Below, in pieces: positions 46,916 through 58,815 of a stretch of 64,000 nt of DNA. How positions within the stretch are numbered: the first letter of the stretch is position 1; every line of letters starts with the position of its first letter. This stretch comes from Dicaeum eximium (taxonomy: Eukaryota; Chordata; Aves; Passeriformes; Dicaeidae), in contig VWZP01005245.1 of assembly GCA_013396995.1 (NCBI GenBank), positions 66,711 through 130,710 of the forward strand, given 5' to 3'. The position numbers and the translations under genes were made by a program. A model generated the notes under the pieces. It was not told where the DNA came from. It ran no database searches and was given only the letters and a program-made list of their open reading frames with translations.

Positions 46916-48694
46916 TATGAAACTCACTTAGATTTAGCACTGGAATAATAAGATGCTGCTACATGAATCACTCTCGTGGTAATGTACCTGCATCTAATTC
47001 CTCTTGGCTTCAATGCATTCCAACAGGAAGCAAGTGCTTCTACACCTTTCAAGGGCTGGAACTAATCAGTCTGCTACAAATCATAGAGAATATGTATGAA
47101 GGTAGAAAAACCCAATCATTAATCCTTTTTCTGTTTCTCAGAATTACTGGAGTCTTCCTGATCTGCTCCATTTTAAATAACCTCAGCCTGACTTTCGATG
47201 CTGCTGTTTGCTTCAAGCTCCTTTAATCTTTGAAGAAAATTGTTCCAGTCTGAAAATTGAATGGATCATCACTGAATTAAAATCTAAGGAGGGACAAGAA
47301 GTTCTGCTGGACTGACTCTCCCTCCCACTGCCTTCATTATTTAATGCAACACTTGAAAAGCGGCCTAAACTTCTGGGAAATTACAAATCACCTCAGTGCA
47401 TTGAGCAGGAGGAACAATTCTATTTCTAGGGCAGGTTTTTGATCAGAACCCTTTGTTCCATATGAACAGGTGTGTGCTTAAGTAATTTGGCTTTTCAGAG
47501 TGCAGAAACTCACCCCTTTAGTTTATTTTTCACACCTGAATGAGTTTCACCTCCAGCAGGAACTTTGAGACCTTCTCAGTGAAAAGGAGAGCATTGTTCC
47601 TAACAGCACATCACACACCAAAGCTGCTCAGAAAGAGAAAGTGTTGCACAAGCCTGGGATGGAGAATGACAGGTAAAAGTTCTCCCTCTTTCCAAGCGTT
47701 TTCTTTGTGGGGTCTGAGCCAACGTTTGATACCTTTGGCAAACTGAGTGAAACTTTCTCCTTGAGCAACCCCGCAGAAACCAAAGGAACTCTGTGGAAGG
47801 TGTTCTGCTCCCAGAGAGCAGAGACAAAGATATTTTGATCTGTGAAAGATCTAAATTTTGATCTGGGCAAGAGCATATCCTGCTGGACAGGATTTGGGCA
47901 CTCAGATGGCTTAAAAGGCTTGGGGTAGATTGAGGAACAGACCCTTTATCTGGCACCCTTTGGGACTCATTCTCCCCTTTGACAGAGTCTGTTTTCCATT
48001 CAGCTGCCATCAAATGCTGCATCTGATGGTGTTCACCCTTGTGTGGGGTGGTGCCATTCCCCTGTCCCATCTAGGAGTATGCAAAGCAGGTTTCTTCTCA
48101 CATCTTAGGCTAGATTGTTCCGTTATCTAGTAGGTCAATTTATTGTTATTGTTTCCTCCTCCTTTTTGTAAGCAGCCTTCATGCTGGGCCCTGGACGGGA
48201 CTGCACTGGGGTGTGACTGTGTTTTGGTTTTGCACCAAATGATCTTCAGAGGTCCCTTTAAATATAAATCAGTCTCTGTTTATGGCCTGAAGCCAAGCCA
48301 GGAATATAAAAGATGTAAATCCAGGCAGTAATTCTTAGCAGGCTTTGCTGAGATGGTGCTCTGTGGGTGATAAGGTTCTCCAGTTTAAATCAAAATGAAT
48401 AATGGATGCATCCCCCAATATTGTAGGACATCCCTGCACTTAATGGGGCAGAGACAATGGGAGGGGAAGGGGAGAAGAGGACAGTGGGACAGGCTCCAGA
48501 TGGAAATTTTCTTGCCTTTCCTAGTAAAGCTTTCCTTAGATAAGTAAATTCTGAGCCTGGGGCCTAAAGCTCATCCTATTTATTGAACACGTGAGGGCTT
48601 TGTCTTGGTTCTCGTCACCACAGGGCCACACGGATGGTTCAGACACATTTCTCTGCTTGCACCTGCACTCTGCGATTCCAGCAAGCCTTCTGGT
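46916..48694. other. Unique DNA, nothing recognised
   Basis: Open frames at 47600-48070 on the minus strand have no domain and overlap others. Confidence 0.5.
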
Positions 48695-48696
48695 AT

Positions 48697-49078
48697 TATC
48701 CCAGAATCCCAGAATGGTTTGGATTGGGGAGGACTTTAAAGATCATCTTGTTCTACAGCTTCCACTATCCCAGGTTGCTCCAAGCCCCATCCAGCCTGGC
48801 CTTGGACACTTCCAGGGATTCAGGGCAGCTACAGCTCCTCTGGGCACCCTGCTCTGGTGCCTCATCACCCTCACAGCCAAGAATTTCTCCCTCATATCTA
48901 ATTTAAACCTCTCAATTTTTACTTTAGACCTCTCCCATTTACACCTACCCATGTAAAAAGTCACCCTCCCTCTTTTTCCAGAGCCCCTTTTAGGTACTGG
49001 AAGGGACTCTAAGGTGTCCCCAGAGCCTTCTCTTCCCCCTGAATAATCCCAACTCCCTCAGCCTGGCTACTGCAATGG
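48697..49078 (-). mobile_element. CR1 LINE 3' portion (~380 bp)
   Basis: It reads 'cagaatcccagaatggtttg', 'ggactttaaagatcatcttg', 'ccccatccagcctggccttg', 'agaatttctccctcatatct', 'ctctcccatttacacctacc' and 'gtgtccccagagccttctct'. It covers tail through inner UTR and explains the frame at 48591-48956. Confidence 0.93.
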
Positions 49079-49820
49079 GCTTTATTAAAACCCTACCCTG
49101 GTGTTAAAACCAGCCTGATTTCTTCTCATGTAGGCTCCAAGCTAAAGCAGATTTGTATGATGACACCACATCTACATGGCACAACTGAAATCAAAATAGT
49201 GGTTAAAATCAAAACAGACCCAGTTTTTAAGGCCTTGTTAGAAATCACCAATAAAACACCCACCTAAATGTGTTCTTGAAAATATCAGAATATGTTCTAC
49301 ACTCCTGCCTGCTGTCCTTAGTGCTATGAAATGCATCCCCTGGCACCAGTGGATCTATGTCAGTGTCTCTGTGTCTACAGACAACGGAACACAGGACAGA
49401 AGAAGGAAAATTTTCTTTCTGCAGGAGTTGATGTAAACAAATGTAGGAGAGAAACCCCCTTTTTGCTTCCCCTCTCCATTTATTTCATTCCAAGCTGCCC
49501 TACTTCATCTATTAAGCATCTGCTCTTGATCTCTGTCAGAACAGGATCTTGCTTTAGGCAGACTCTCAGTTCCTGTGCACAGAAGGGAATAACTTGATTT
49601 ACTTTGCTAGAGTTCTTGGCAGCTCCTGACCCCTTTAAACTGAACTTACTCCCATTTCTATCTGCAGCAAACTGTGTAAAAAGCTGGCAAATTTGCAATA
49701 TTTGGGTCTCAGGTAGAAATCAAAATTTTGCTACCACAAATTGGATCTTCTCTCTGCACAATTCCTGGTATGAAAGGAAGGGAATGTAGAGATAAAGTGT
49801 GAAATAAAAACTGGAAAACC
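49079..49820. other. Unique DNA, nothing recognised
   Basis: No gene is recognised. Confidence 0.5.
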
Positions 49821-49825
49821 TCCAG

Positions 49826-50207
49826 TGTCTTAGGTTGGAAGCTGTGCCTGGGGGTGTGTGCTCCATTCCATCTGTCAGAGCTGGGGCAGTTCTCTGCTGT
49901 TCTTTGGGCACTTTTCTTTATCTCTTCCACAGCCAATCCTCCCTCCAGGAAATATCTGCTGTTCATGGGCCATTCATTATTAATTATCTTCTGTTCATGG
50001 CCACTGAGTGTCCCTGCATGGCTGATAAAATTCCATCATCCCATTNTTTAATTTTTCTTCCGTAGTAAAGAACTGTTATTCCTACTCCCATATCTTTGCC
50101 TGAGAGTCCCTTAATTTCCAAATTATAATAATTCAGAGAGAGAGAGTTTGCATTTTACATTTCAAGGAGGCTCCTGCCTTCCTCACCTGCCTTTTCAAAC
50201 CAAGACA
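49826..50207 (+). mobile_element. Solo LTR, ERVL-type, with 5-bp target duplication
   Basis: The 382-bp element starts TGTCTTAGGTTGGAAG and ends 'ttttcaaaccaagaca'; start and end are imperfect inverted repeats. TCCAG flanks both sides (49821-49825, 50208-50212), a perfect 5-bp duplication as expected for ERVL (class III). The 3' half matches 1-150. One N at 50046 is unresolved. No internal region is present. Confidence 0.92.
50046..50046. other. Single unknown base
   Basis: An N within the LTR. Unlike 28764 it has no duplicated flanks, so it may be a short gap or an ambiguous base. Confidence 0.9.
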
Positions 50208-50212
50208 TCCAG

Positions 50213-50920
50213 GACCTGGATTTACTCTTATGGCATCATGATTCTTGCATCCCATGCTTTTCTGCTGGTCTTTGTATCTATTTTATCTTCTTATGAGAAG
50301 GGAGAGGGACTGGAGGTGCTGTGATGATGAGCACCTGGATTGGAAGGATGCAGCCATTGGAGTTGCATAAACCCAAGGGAGGAAGCATTTTTAAGTTCCT
50401 CAGCTTTTCCTGAGGAAAAAAAAAAAGGACAAATTGCCTAATCTGGCTCTGCTTCATTTTATCCACATGCAAAATGTGGAGTGCATTAATTATTTCTCAG
50501 CTGTGTATGAAGCACTGTGTCAGTGTCATAGAGTAAAAAAAAAGGCCCTGCACAACAAGATAACATTTTTGATAATAAAAGGAACAGTTCCCAAATCCTC
50601 TGTTTCATCTCTTTGATAAACTCATGTGAATCACAACCTTTTTTTGCAATGTGGCCACAAAAATACGTGAGCAAGGGGGTGATGAGCCTCTGAACAAACC
50701 CTGTCTCTGAGTGGCCTTGCTCTGACCCAGTGGGACAGAGAAGCTGCATTTCAAGTTTTAAATGGGGTGTTTAGGGCTGGAGAGGGCAATGGAAGCAAAA
50801 CCCCAAACCCCACGGGTGTGTGCCAGTGCCTGCTGTGCCACAGGAAAATGTCACCTCCCTCTGCTGGGCTCAGGGTGACTTCAGAGGTTCCAGAGAGGGA
50901 AAACAAATGTTTGACAGCCT
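50213..50920. other. Unique DNA, nothing recognised
   Basis: No gene is recognised. Confidence 0.5.
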
Positions 50921-51190
50921 CAGACTGCTGAGCTGTAATCAGAGCTGTAATGAATATTGTTTTACAGTGATATTTTCAGGCTAAACAAAAATAGTTGGGA
51001 GTCAGTGCTGTCAGTGGAACATTTGCTTGCAAAGGTGATTGACATTGACTTTAATTAGAATAGATCCACCCACACAAGTCCCTCCTCTCCCATTAAAACA
51101 CTTCTTGAAATTACTATTTATTATTTAGAAGTAGCCAGAGGTTTTTATAGCTCATTCTTGGCCTGATCAACAGCAGGTTTGACCTTGACT
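50921..51190. promoter_or_regulatory. Candidate conserved noncoding element (weak)
   Basis: Repeat-free with 'gtaatgaatattgttttaca', 'gattgacattgactttaatt' and 'attactatttattatttaga'. Texture resembles constrained noncoding sequence but CpG is absent, so this is weak. Confidence 0.2.
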
Positions 51191-52499
51191 TTGAAAGAAA
51201 TGGGGTTTAGAGTTAATAAATTCTGTAATTTTTCACTTCACTCCTCTTGCCATACAAAAGTTTGTTTCGTTTCTCCTTTCTATTTCTCTTCAATCATCCA
51301 TGTAGTATCTTATTTTGTTTTGTTCTACTTTATTTTCCTTCTATATCACTCTTATTTTTTTTCCTCATTTTCTTCAATTTAATATATGCTCTGTCAGTGT
51401 TTGTTCCACAGCTGAGTATATTTTACATTTATCTGAATTAGATCTCATTTCTACCTATAACATTGATCTTGCATTTAAATTGTTCCTGTTTTCCTTCATC
51501 TGGCTACTCCTAATTCCTGAAACTTTCATCCATTAGCTTGAAATATACATTTTCAGAATCATAGTCATAGTTATTTATAAAAATATCCAAAAAACCTGCA
51601 GACAGAGACCGGATCTTTCCATAAATCAGCGACCCAGATTTGCTCTGAGCTGTTTTTAGATGGAGTACATTTACTGTGACAACCTTTAATTTATATTGGG
51701 AAAGATGAAAATGTAACAAGAACTAGTATTGGAAAAAATTATATTTAAGCCTCTTTCCTTTGTGTTTAGAAGGGTCTTCCACCCAGAAAAAACAAAAAAC
51801 CACAGGTGTAGGACCATTAAAAAACTCAAACAAATTTGGAAGGTTTAGATTTATCACCTCAAGACCTCTTTTCCCACTAAAACTTATTATTTTCCTCACC
51901 TTTTCCCTGCCCTTAGTGCACCTTGACTGGCAAGATTTTCCTGGATCACAACCTCTCAAGATTGAGGCCTTTTGGGAAAGGGAAAGTTCAGTTTAAACTA
52001 GCAAGAAAAATGGGGCCACAACAACCCCTGAGAGGCATTGTTCTACACTAAAATATTTCAATTTTTCTGTAAACAGCAGGATGTTTCTGATAATTGTCTT
52101 TTCCCTGCAATTTGGCCAGGCCAAGCCAGCTCTCCCTGTCTGCCCGCTGCTCATTTGTGAGCTATGAGCTGGGCAAAATTTCACTTTGGCTTTTGCAGTG
52201 GTGACATTTGAGCTGCTCTGGGCTTAAACCTGGGCTCAGAAATGGAGCTGGGCTTGATCTGTCTCATGATTTTTGTGACTCAGCTCATCCTTGCACAGTG
52301 TGGGGGCGGCCAGATGAAATCCCACATTTCAGAGAGCAGAAATATTTCCCCTGTTAGGATGTGTAGTCGGCCCAAGTTAATTGTCTGTAAATGTTCTTCA
52401 GCTGTGGGATGAGGCTCTGGATTAAGTCAAAATACCAGAATCACTGTTGTCAAACACTGTGCAGCACACAGCTGGTATTTCACCAGACATTTCAGGGAA
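51191..52499. other. Unique DNA, nothing recognised
   Basis: The pyrimidine-rich stretch 51240-51520 yields hydrophobic frames by composition only. Confidence 0.5.
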
Positions 52500-52635
52500 A
52501 TAAGGAAGAAACTACCCTCACAAGAAGGATTTTATTCCCAATATTTAACCTAAATCTACTCTTTCATCTTAAGGCCTTTTCCCCTTGTGCTACCACTGCA
52601 TGCCCTTGTAAAATCCCTCTCCTTTTCCATAGGAC
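52500..52635 (-). mobile_element. CR1 LINE fragment without tail
   Basis: 'gaaactaccctcacaagaag', 'attcccaatatttaacctaa', 'ccttttccccttgtgctacc' and 'actgcatgcccttgtaaaat' match the antisense of CR1. Confidence 0.85.
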
Positions 52636-52681
52636 ATGGTTGGGCAGCAGTTTAAATTCCCATTGAATTTTGGACAATTTA

Positions 52682-52702
52682 GTGGTTTTTTTTTTTTTTT
52701 TT
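52682..52702. repeat. Poly-T tract
   Basis: About 20 Ts followed by an imperfect 'atatatctatatagatatat' palindrome near 52727. Confidence 0.9.
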
Positions 52703-52749
52703 AAGAGATAAGATAGGCACATTCCATATATATCTATATAGATATATAG

Positions 52750-54242
52750 GCATATATTTATCCCCAAAGTTCAGCTGCTTATTCCCAGTGAATTAATTCT
52801 CGTGTTCTCTGATTTGCAAGGGGTGGAAAGATAAAAATAGGAAATTTCTCAACAATCCAGTTCAAACCCTGTTTGTCAGAACCTTGGTACTTCATAATTC
52901 CCTTCAAGAATTGATTGTTCTGTGCTTTGAATGCAGCTGATCTTTGTTCCCCTCCTCTTCTTGAGAGGCTGTCACAAAGCCCTGAAAACCATAAAATCCT
53001 ATAATTTCCATTCTATATGCGTTCATATTCCATTTCTACCTGTTTTATCCTGACCCTCAGTGGCTTTTCATTTAAATCTTTCTCCTTCTGCTTTCACCCA
53101 GCCTGTTCCCTCTCAGTCTTCATTTTTCAAGGCTGAAAACATTCTCTGGCTCCTGGAGAGTTTCCCATTCCCCTGGCCAGCCTGGACATCTCTGTTTTTC
53201 CAGCTTGGCCTTTCAGGTTCAGTTGAAAAGTCCAGGAGAGCAGGTAAATATCCCTGATTATTGGAATTTCATACAAATGGTTTTTTGTCACTCTGCCTTT
53301 GGCTCTGAATAATGAGTTTACTTTTCATTGTTGTGGGAACACTGGGATAAGAGTGCTGGACTAGATTTAGGGATGGAGCTGGGGCCTGATGTGTGATGAA
53401 GATTAACAATGGCTAAAAACATTTATCATTATATGGTTTTTCTCTTTAAATCATTTGGTGAAGTAATGCCAGGCCCATTGTCAATATGAAAGGGTTTAAA
53501 TGAGGGAAAAGACAAAAAAATGCTGCCAAACCCAGATATCTTTCACCATGATTTGTTCATATCTTGGATCCAGGAAGATGAACTGGCATTCTCATCTGCC
53601 AAGGCATTCAGGGATGCTGCAACTCAAATTCACCCAGCTTTTTCCTGGACACCTGTGTAATATCCAGAATAATTCCAAGAGACATGTTTATTATTGCAAA
53701 TGGGATACTGGCATGTGCTAAGAGATTTTCTGATCCAGGCATTTGATCTGTTTGGTTTACACAGCAGAATCTTTCTATTAAGATGATGCTGAGAAAACAT
53801 TTTGCTGTTGGCCTGCAGAATTGCAGATGGAGCCTGGAAAACACCTTCATCAAAACAAAACAAGAAAAAGCGAAAGAGTTGCAAAACTTCAACACTAAAT
53901 GTATTCAAATTGTCAGAGAATCTTAGAATGGGTTGGAAGGGAGAATAAGAAAGTATTTCCTGGTTCTCTCAGGCTTAGGTCTGAGTAGGAAACATGGTGT
54001 GTAATTCAGGGCTCATGGATTAAAGGAAACAGAAGAAAAAAAGAGGGAGGACAAAAAAGTGAGGCAGAAAACCTCTGTTTATCTCTCATGAGCTAAAACC
54101 ATTACCAGCATGTCAGGGAAAAAAAGTATTATTGTATTATTATTTTGAGATGAGACCTTAGGGTTCCAATGCTGGGCAATATAGAATTTTCTACTCATGC
54201 TGAAATTATAAAAATTATAGGATTTGGAAACCTGAGGTAAAT
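52750..54242. other. Unique DNA, nothing recognised
   Basis: A 26-bp CR1-tail-like word 'gaatcttagaatgggttgga' lies at about 53920. No gene is recognised. Confidence 0.5.
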
Positions 54243-54322
54243 AATCACAGAATCATTCAGGCTGGAATAGATTCTTTCAGTTACTGAGTTCAACCATAAA
54301 CTTAACACTGCCAGGCCCAGCA
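54243..54322 (-). mobile_element. CR1 LINE tail fragment
   Basis: 'aatcacagaatcattcaggc', 'tggaatagattctttcagtt' and 'aacactgccaggccca' match a CR1 subfamily end. Confidence 0.8.
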
Positions 54323-54878
54323 GTGTATATAAATAAAAGGTGCAATATACTTGTTTTTACCATACATTTTTTCATATTTTAAATTTTCTTGTCTCTGTTA
54401 CAGTCCAGCACCCAAAAGTGAAGATGGGCAATACTGAGATGGCAGTGAACTGGTAAAAAGGGCTAAAATGTTTAATTTTATATTTGGCAACTGTGGCTGC
54501 AAAAATTACTGTGAGTCAGGGAGAGTTCAGGTGGAGTTCCATAGGAAATAATTGCATTGGTAAATTTGGGGGGACATTTTTCCATCCAGTGCTGAGGACT
54601 CCCAGCCCACACAGCTGATGGCTCAGGTGTCTGCCTGAAATTAATGACAAACCCAGTCTTTTAAAGATGGTTCCAGGGGAGGTTTAGGCGCTGTTTTAGA
54701 ACAAGATTAATTGGTCCAAATGCTTCACTATTGACTGATGGTAACGGGGACCAAAACTCAGCTTTTTCTACATGAACATTTTTGTTATTTTTATTCCTTA
54801 AACTGAATTACAATGACAAAGCAAAATTAAGTTTGTACAATGGTTTAACTTCCTCAAGTGATATTTTCCAGTTTAAAA

Positions 54879-54972
54879 AATCACAGAATCCCAGAATGGG
54901 ATTGGCAGGGACCTTAAAGCCCATCTCATTCCAATCCCTTGTCATGGGCAGGGACACCTCCCACTATCCCAT
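54879..54972 (-). mobile_element. CR1 LINE tail fragment
   Basis: 'aatcacagaatcccagaatg', 'ggcagggaccttaaagccca' and 'gtcatgggcagggacacctc'. Short 5'-truncated copy. Confidence 0.92.
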
Positions 54973-55339
54973 TACCCATTAATTAAGGCTGCAGAATTAA
55001 TGCATAGAATTCCTTGTGCTGTATCTGTAGTGTTTGGGATACTGGGATAGTCTCTAGTCTGGGTATTAGTTGGGCCTGGATTAAGTAGCATTGGAAAGGA
55101 GAATGAAAACATCCTGTGTGCATTTCTAAGATTTATTTCAGGATATTTTCCCATCATACAGGACACTGAACACTGCTTGAATTTCTAGCAAGATAAAATT
55201 TTAGGTATGTGGTCCAGCTTGGACTTTGAAGGTCTACAGAATAGAAATCAAATTCATGCAGAGATTAAAAAAAAAACCTTCTCTATTTTCCATTACAACA
55301 CACCTCAGGGAGATTACTGGACTTTGAATAACTCTTTTT
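54973..55339. other. Unique DNA, nothing recognised
   Basis: No gene is recognised. Confidence 0.5.
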
Positions 55340-55830
55340 CTTATTTGTTTTTCTTATGTCTTTTTCCTGAATAAACAGACTTAGCAAATCCCAGTTGTAT
55401 GGCATTAGGCAATATCAATTTTAATAGCAGCTTTATGTTCCCATTCTGCCAATGCACTCACTGAAAGATCATTTTTTCTCTTCACTCCACAAATTTCCAA
55501 TGTAAACATTAGTTGAATTACCAGCACTTCTGAAGGCAGGTCTCTAATGAAAGAAAATAGAGATTAATTGCTAAGAATGACAAATTATTAAAGACAGAAA
55601 AATGAGCAAAATCATTAATGTGAGTAGCATTTTGCAAAGAGAAAATTCATCTTTCAGAACTCTGCAATGTCTGAATCAAAACTTTTTTGAGACTTGATGC
55701 TGAGCTGTAATTACTCCTTTTTAAAGCTTGAATGCATACACAGTTCAGTCTGATAAAAATAAACTCGTTTGAAACACAATTCTGAATAAATATAATGAAC
55801 AATAAAGAGCCCAGGAAGGCAAGATCTTTT
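55340..55830. promoter_or_regulatory. Candidate conserved noncoding element (homeodomain-rich)
   Basis: About 500 bp, repeat-free and dense in ATTAAT, TAATTACT and AATCATTAATG words with 'aaactcgtttg' retaining a CpG. Inferred from texture and word content only. Confidence 0.28.
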
Positions 55831-56349
55831 CAGCTATATCAAAAATAGTAAAACCCTTTTGACTTACTGAAATACAGAGAATATAAATTTAATGCTGGAG
55901 TAAAAGTTGAGGGAAAAATGAGAAACACACCTTGACACCTGCAAAAAGGAACAATATTTGCTGAAGAAATGAGATCCCTGATCATTGCTGGAAGGTGACT
56001 TTTGTCTTTTTGACCAAGAGGAAAATAAAATCACATTTAATGTCAGGTAAAGAGTGTGTGCACTGACAAACACCCTGCAGATAATATTGTACTGAAAATC
56101 AAACCTAAATCCAGCCTATTTTATGACTTCTCCTGGATCCTGCGTTTCTCTTTGGAAGTGCTGTTTCTAAACCATACAAATCACTTTTGGGGTGGCTGCT
56201 CCATTCTTGTCTTGTTGTGAAGCACAAATTCTTCTCTGATACATTTGGAAAACCTCATGAGGTTAGAGAACAAAAAAGCAGCAAGAATCCCATTTTGAGT
56301 GTTTTACACTTATTATTATTTTTGGAGTCTTGAAGAGCTCCCAGTTATA
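55831..56349. other. Unique DNA, nothing recognised
   Basis: No gene is recognised. Confidence 0.5.
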
Positions 56350-56352
56350 CTT

Positions 56353-56467
56353 CCTACTATTTCTACTATATCTACTATTTAATATTTCTAATATTTCTAA
56401 TATTTCTGCTATATTTTCTAATATTTCTACTATTTCTACTATACTTTCTAATATTTCTACTATTTAG
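56353..56467. repeat. ~9-bp minisatellite (TATTTCTAC/TATTTCTAA)
   Basis: Degenerate units TATTTCTAC and TATTTCTAA alternate for ~115 bp with TATATTTTC interruptions. Confidence 0.88.
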
Positions 56468-58378
56468 GATTTAGGATTTAGGGAAAGGATTTCCCCTATC
56501 CTTTCCCCTAGTCTTTGTCTAGCTATGTGTTATAAGGGCTAAACTGTAAATTTCAATACGTATTTGTAGGGTGAAGGAAATAGCATTGGACAATAAAGTG
56601 GGCTGAGATTGGTCAAAATTAACATGAAATGTTTTAGGGCACCTTAAAATATAGAGGCAAACTTACTTATACCTTAGTTATCTCCTTATCACAATGGCAG
56701 ATTTTTTTCTACAATATAAACACTGTTAATGATTTTAGTGTGTTACATAGATTTAATAAATATTTGTTTCTTATTAGGGATCATGGTCTCCTGCCTTCTC
56801 TAAAATAATCTTTCTGGAAGGGACTCAAAGGAAAAGAGATGTGATTTCACACCTGAGCATTGTCCTGTAATAAGATACTAAAAACCTCTTTTTTTTTTTT
56901 TTTCATTTTAACAAGCATCCAACCTCTGAGCGGTGTGAAAAATACTAGAAAAATATTTTTTTTAGCATGAAAGGAGCTGCTCTGAAGCCTCCATTCTTTA
57001 GAGTGGATAGATGTCTGTTGGCCACAAAGAGAGAGGTGGGTGGCGCTTTCACTACCTCTACACTTCTGCTTCATTCACCAAGACACAGTATGAGCCACCC
57101 ATGCGCAGATAAATTCCATCTAAAATTTAAAATTAAATTTAAAATTAAAATGAAATTTAAAAACAAAACAGCATTTCAAGAAGCAGTGGAAGAGCTGATG
57201 GAGAAATCCATATGGGCTCCATGGCCATTTATAATCCATAGCACCAAAGGTTTGTTGTTACCTTTTAAATACGCTGTATTTCACTTTTGCTGTTTGCTTA
57301 TCAAGACTGTTTTTTGCTCCTTACACCATAGCATATAAAATATAATTTAGCATGGCCTGGAGGAGTTTTATTAATGTCAATGTGCAAGCTGAAAACCCAC
57401 AAGGCACCCGGTATTATTTAAAAATTAAATGTCTTCACACAGCTATTGAAAGGTGTTGGTCCTGTTGATTAATTAATCCAAGCAAATAAAATAGCAAACT
57501 ATAATTTTTCTAACACCAAAAATTCCAATTTAATGCTTTAAGCTTGCTGTATCCTTTATTGAGTTATGAAATTCAATAAAGTAGGGGTAAACTCAATTGT
57601 AAAAACAAGAAACAGTCATTTCTTCAGTTTGGAAGTTCCTTTTCCTCTGTACCTAAAATATGGTGTCATTAGTATCCACCAGGCTTCTTCTGGCAATGCA
57701 AATCTTTCTGTCAAGGCTTTTTTGTGTTTTGGTTTGTTTTTGGTTTTGTTTTTGTTTTTTTCTAATGATATAGAGCAACAGTAAATGAGCATAAATACAT
57801 TTCACAGCGTCCTAGGTCTGAAAATTCAGTTTGCTTCTCCCAGGTACATAAATACCTGGTAAAAGAAGATACAGAATGCTCAGAAAATCAACCCTGAACT
57901 GTTTAAAGGTTTAATGAGACAGCAGTTAAGTGTTTTAAATATGTAAGAAGGTTCCCAGTCTGCAGCTTTCCCCTCCTCCTACTCACTGGAGCCATGGAGA
58001 TCAGTCTCCCAGTCGGGCACATCTTGGGAATAGTGTGCTCTAAAATTGATTTAAATTTGAGACAGCGTACATTCCCTCAAATACATTATAAGAATATATT
58101 TTTAAAGGTTTCAGAACTCTATTTAGTAAATAATCTCTCCTGAAAGTACACCCATGTTTGGCTGCAGGGCTTGCATCATTTATTTCTCTGTTATTTCAGT
58201 GGGATATTTTATAAAGCTGGAAAAGAATTCTGCAGAGGGCTCCAAGCTTCCCCTGCCCTGTGGAGCAAAGTAATGCTGCCACAGCATCCTGCTTTAAGGC
58301 AGGATTAATGAGGGCTGAAGCTGATCTGGGGAAGAATTCAAAGAACTGGATTTGCTGTGTGGCTCCTGACTGGAAGAC
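56468..58378. other. Unique DNA, nothing recognised
   Basis: Poly-T lies near 56889 and an AAATTTAAAATT low-complexity run at 57122-57165. Open frames here look like chance. Confidence 0.5.
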
Positions 58379-58382
58379 GAGG

Positions 58383-58811
58383 TGATGGACAGAGTTACAG
58401 AATAAAGCAGGGATTTATGAAAAGGATTTCCTCCATGGATCCACCTTGGGCAGCACAAGAGCCCAGCCAGGGCTGCACCCAAGATGAACCAAAATGGGCA
58501 CAAAATGGACACCGGGCACGGCTCTGGCACTTTGATCAGTTCTGCTCCATTTGCATCTTGGAGTTCATTGTCCAATTCCAGCTTTAGCCCATCCAGTCCC
58601 ATCCTTCTTGTTTTTCTCTCTTCAGCCCACGTTGTTTGTGCTCTTGGGCCTGAGGTTTGGATCATTTGTCCTTGGTGCCCAGGTGGAGAAGGAATTGTTT
58701 TGTCTCCCTGCTCTGTGCACAGAGCTCACCATGCCCTGATATGGAGCCCAGACCCACACACTAAAGCAGCACAGAATGTGAAAAATATAAAAGCCAAAAC
58801 CTGAGGCATCG
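58383..58811 (-). mobile_element. Solo LTR, GATGCC family, with 4-bp target duplication
   Basis: The 429-bp element runs TGATGGACAG to 'cctgaggcatcg' on the + strand. GAGG flanks both sides (58379-58382, 58812-58815), a perfect 4-bp duplication. It lacks the ~31 bp near the 3' end present at 32.2 kb ('tctgttctaggg' block). The terminal A became G. It matches the 15.1, 23.3 and 32.2 kb copies closely. Confidence 0.92.
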
Positions 58812-58815
58812 GAGG

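Noticed and set aside
32241..58811. Complete provirus between LTR copies
   Set aside because: Each LTR with defined ends has its own target duplication on both sides, so these are solo LTRs.
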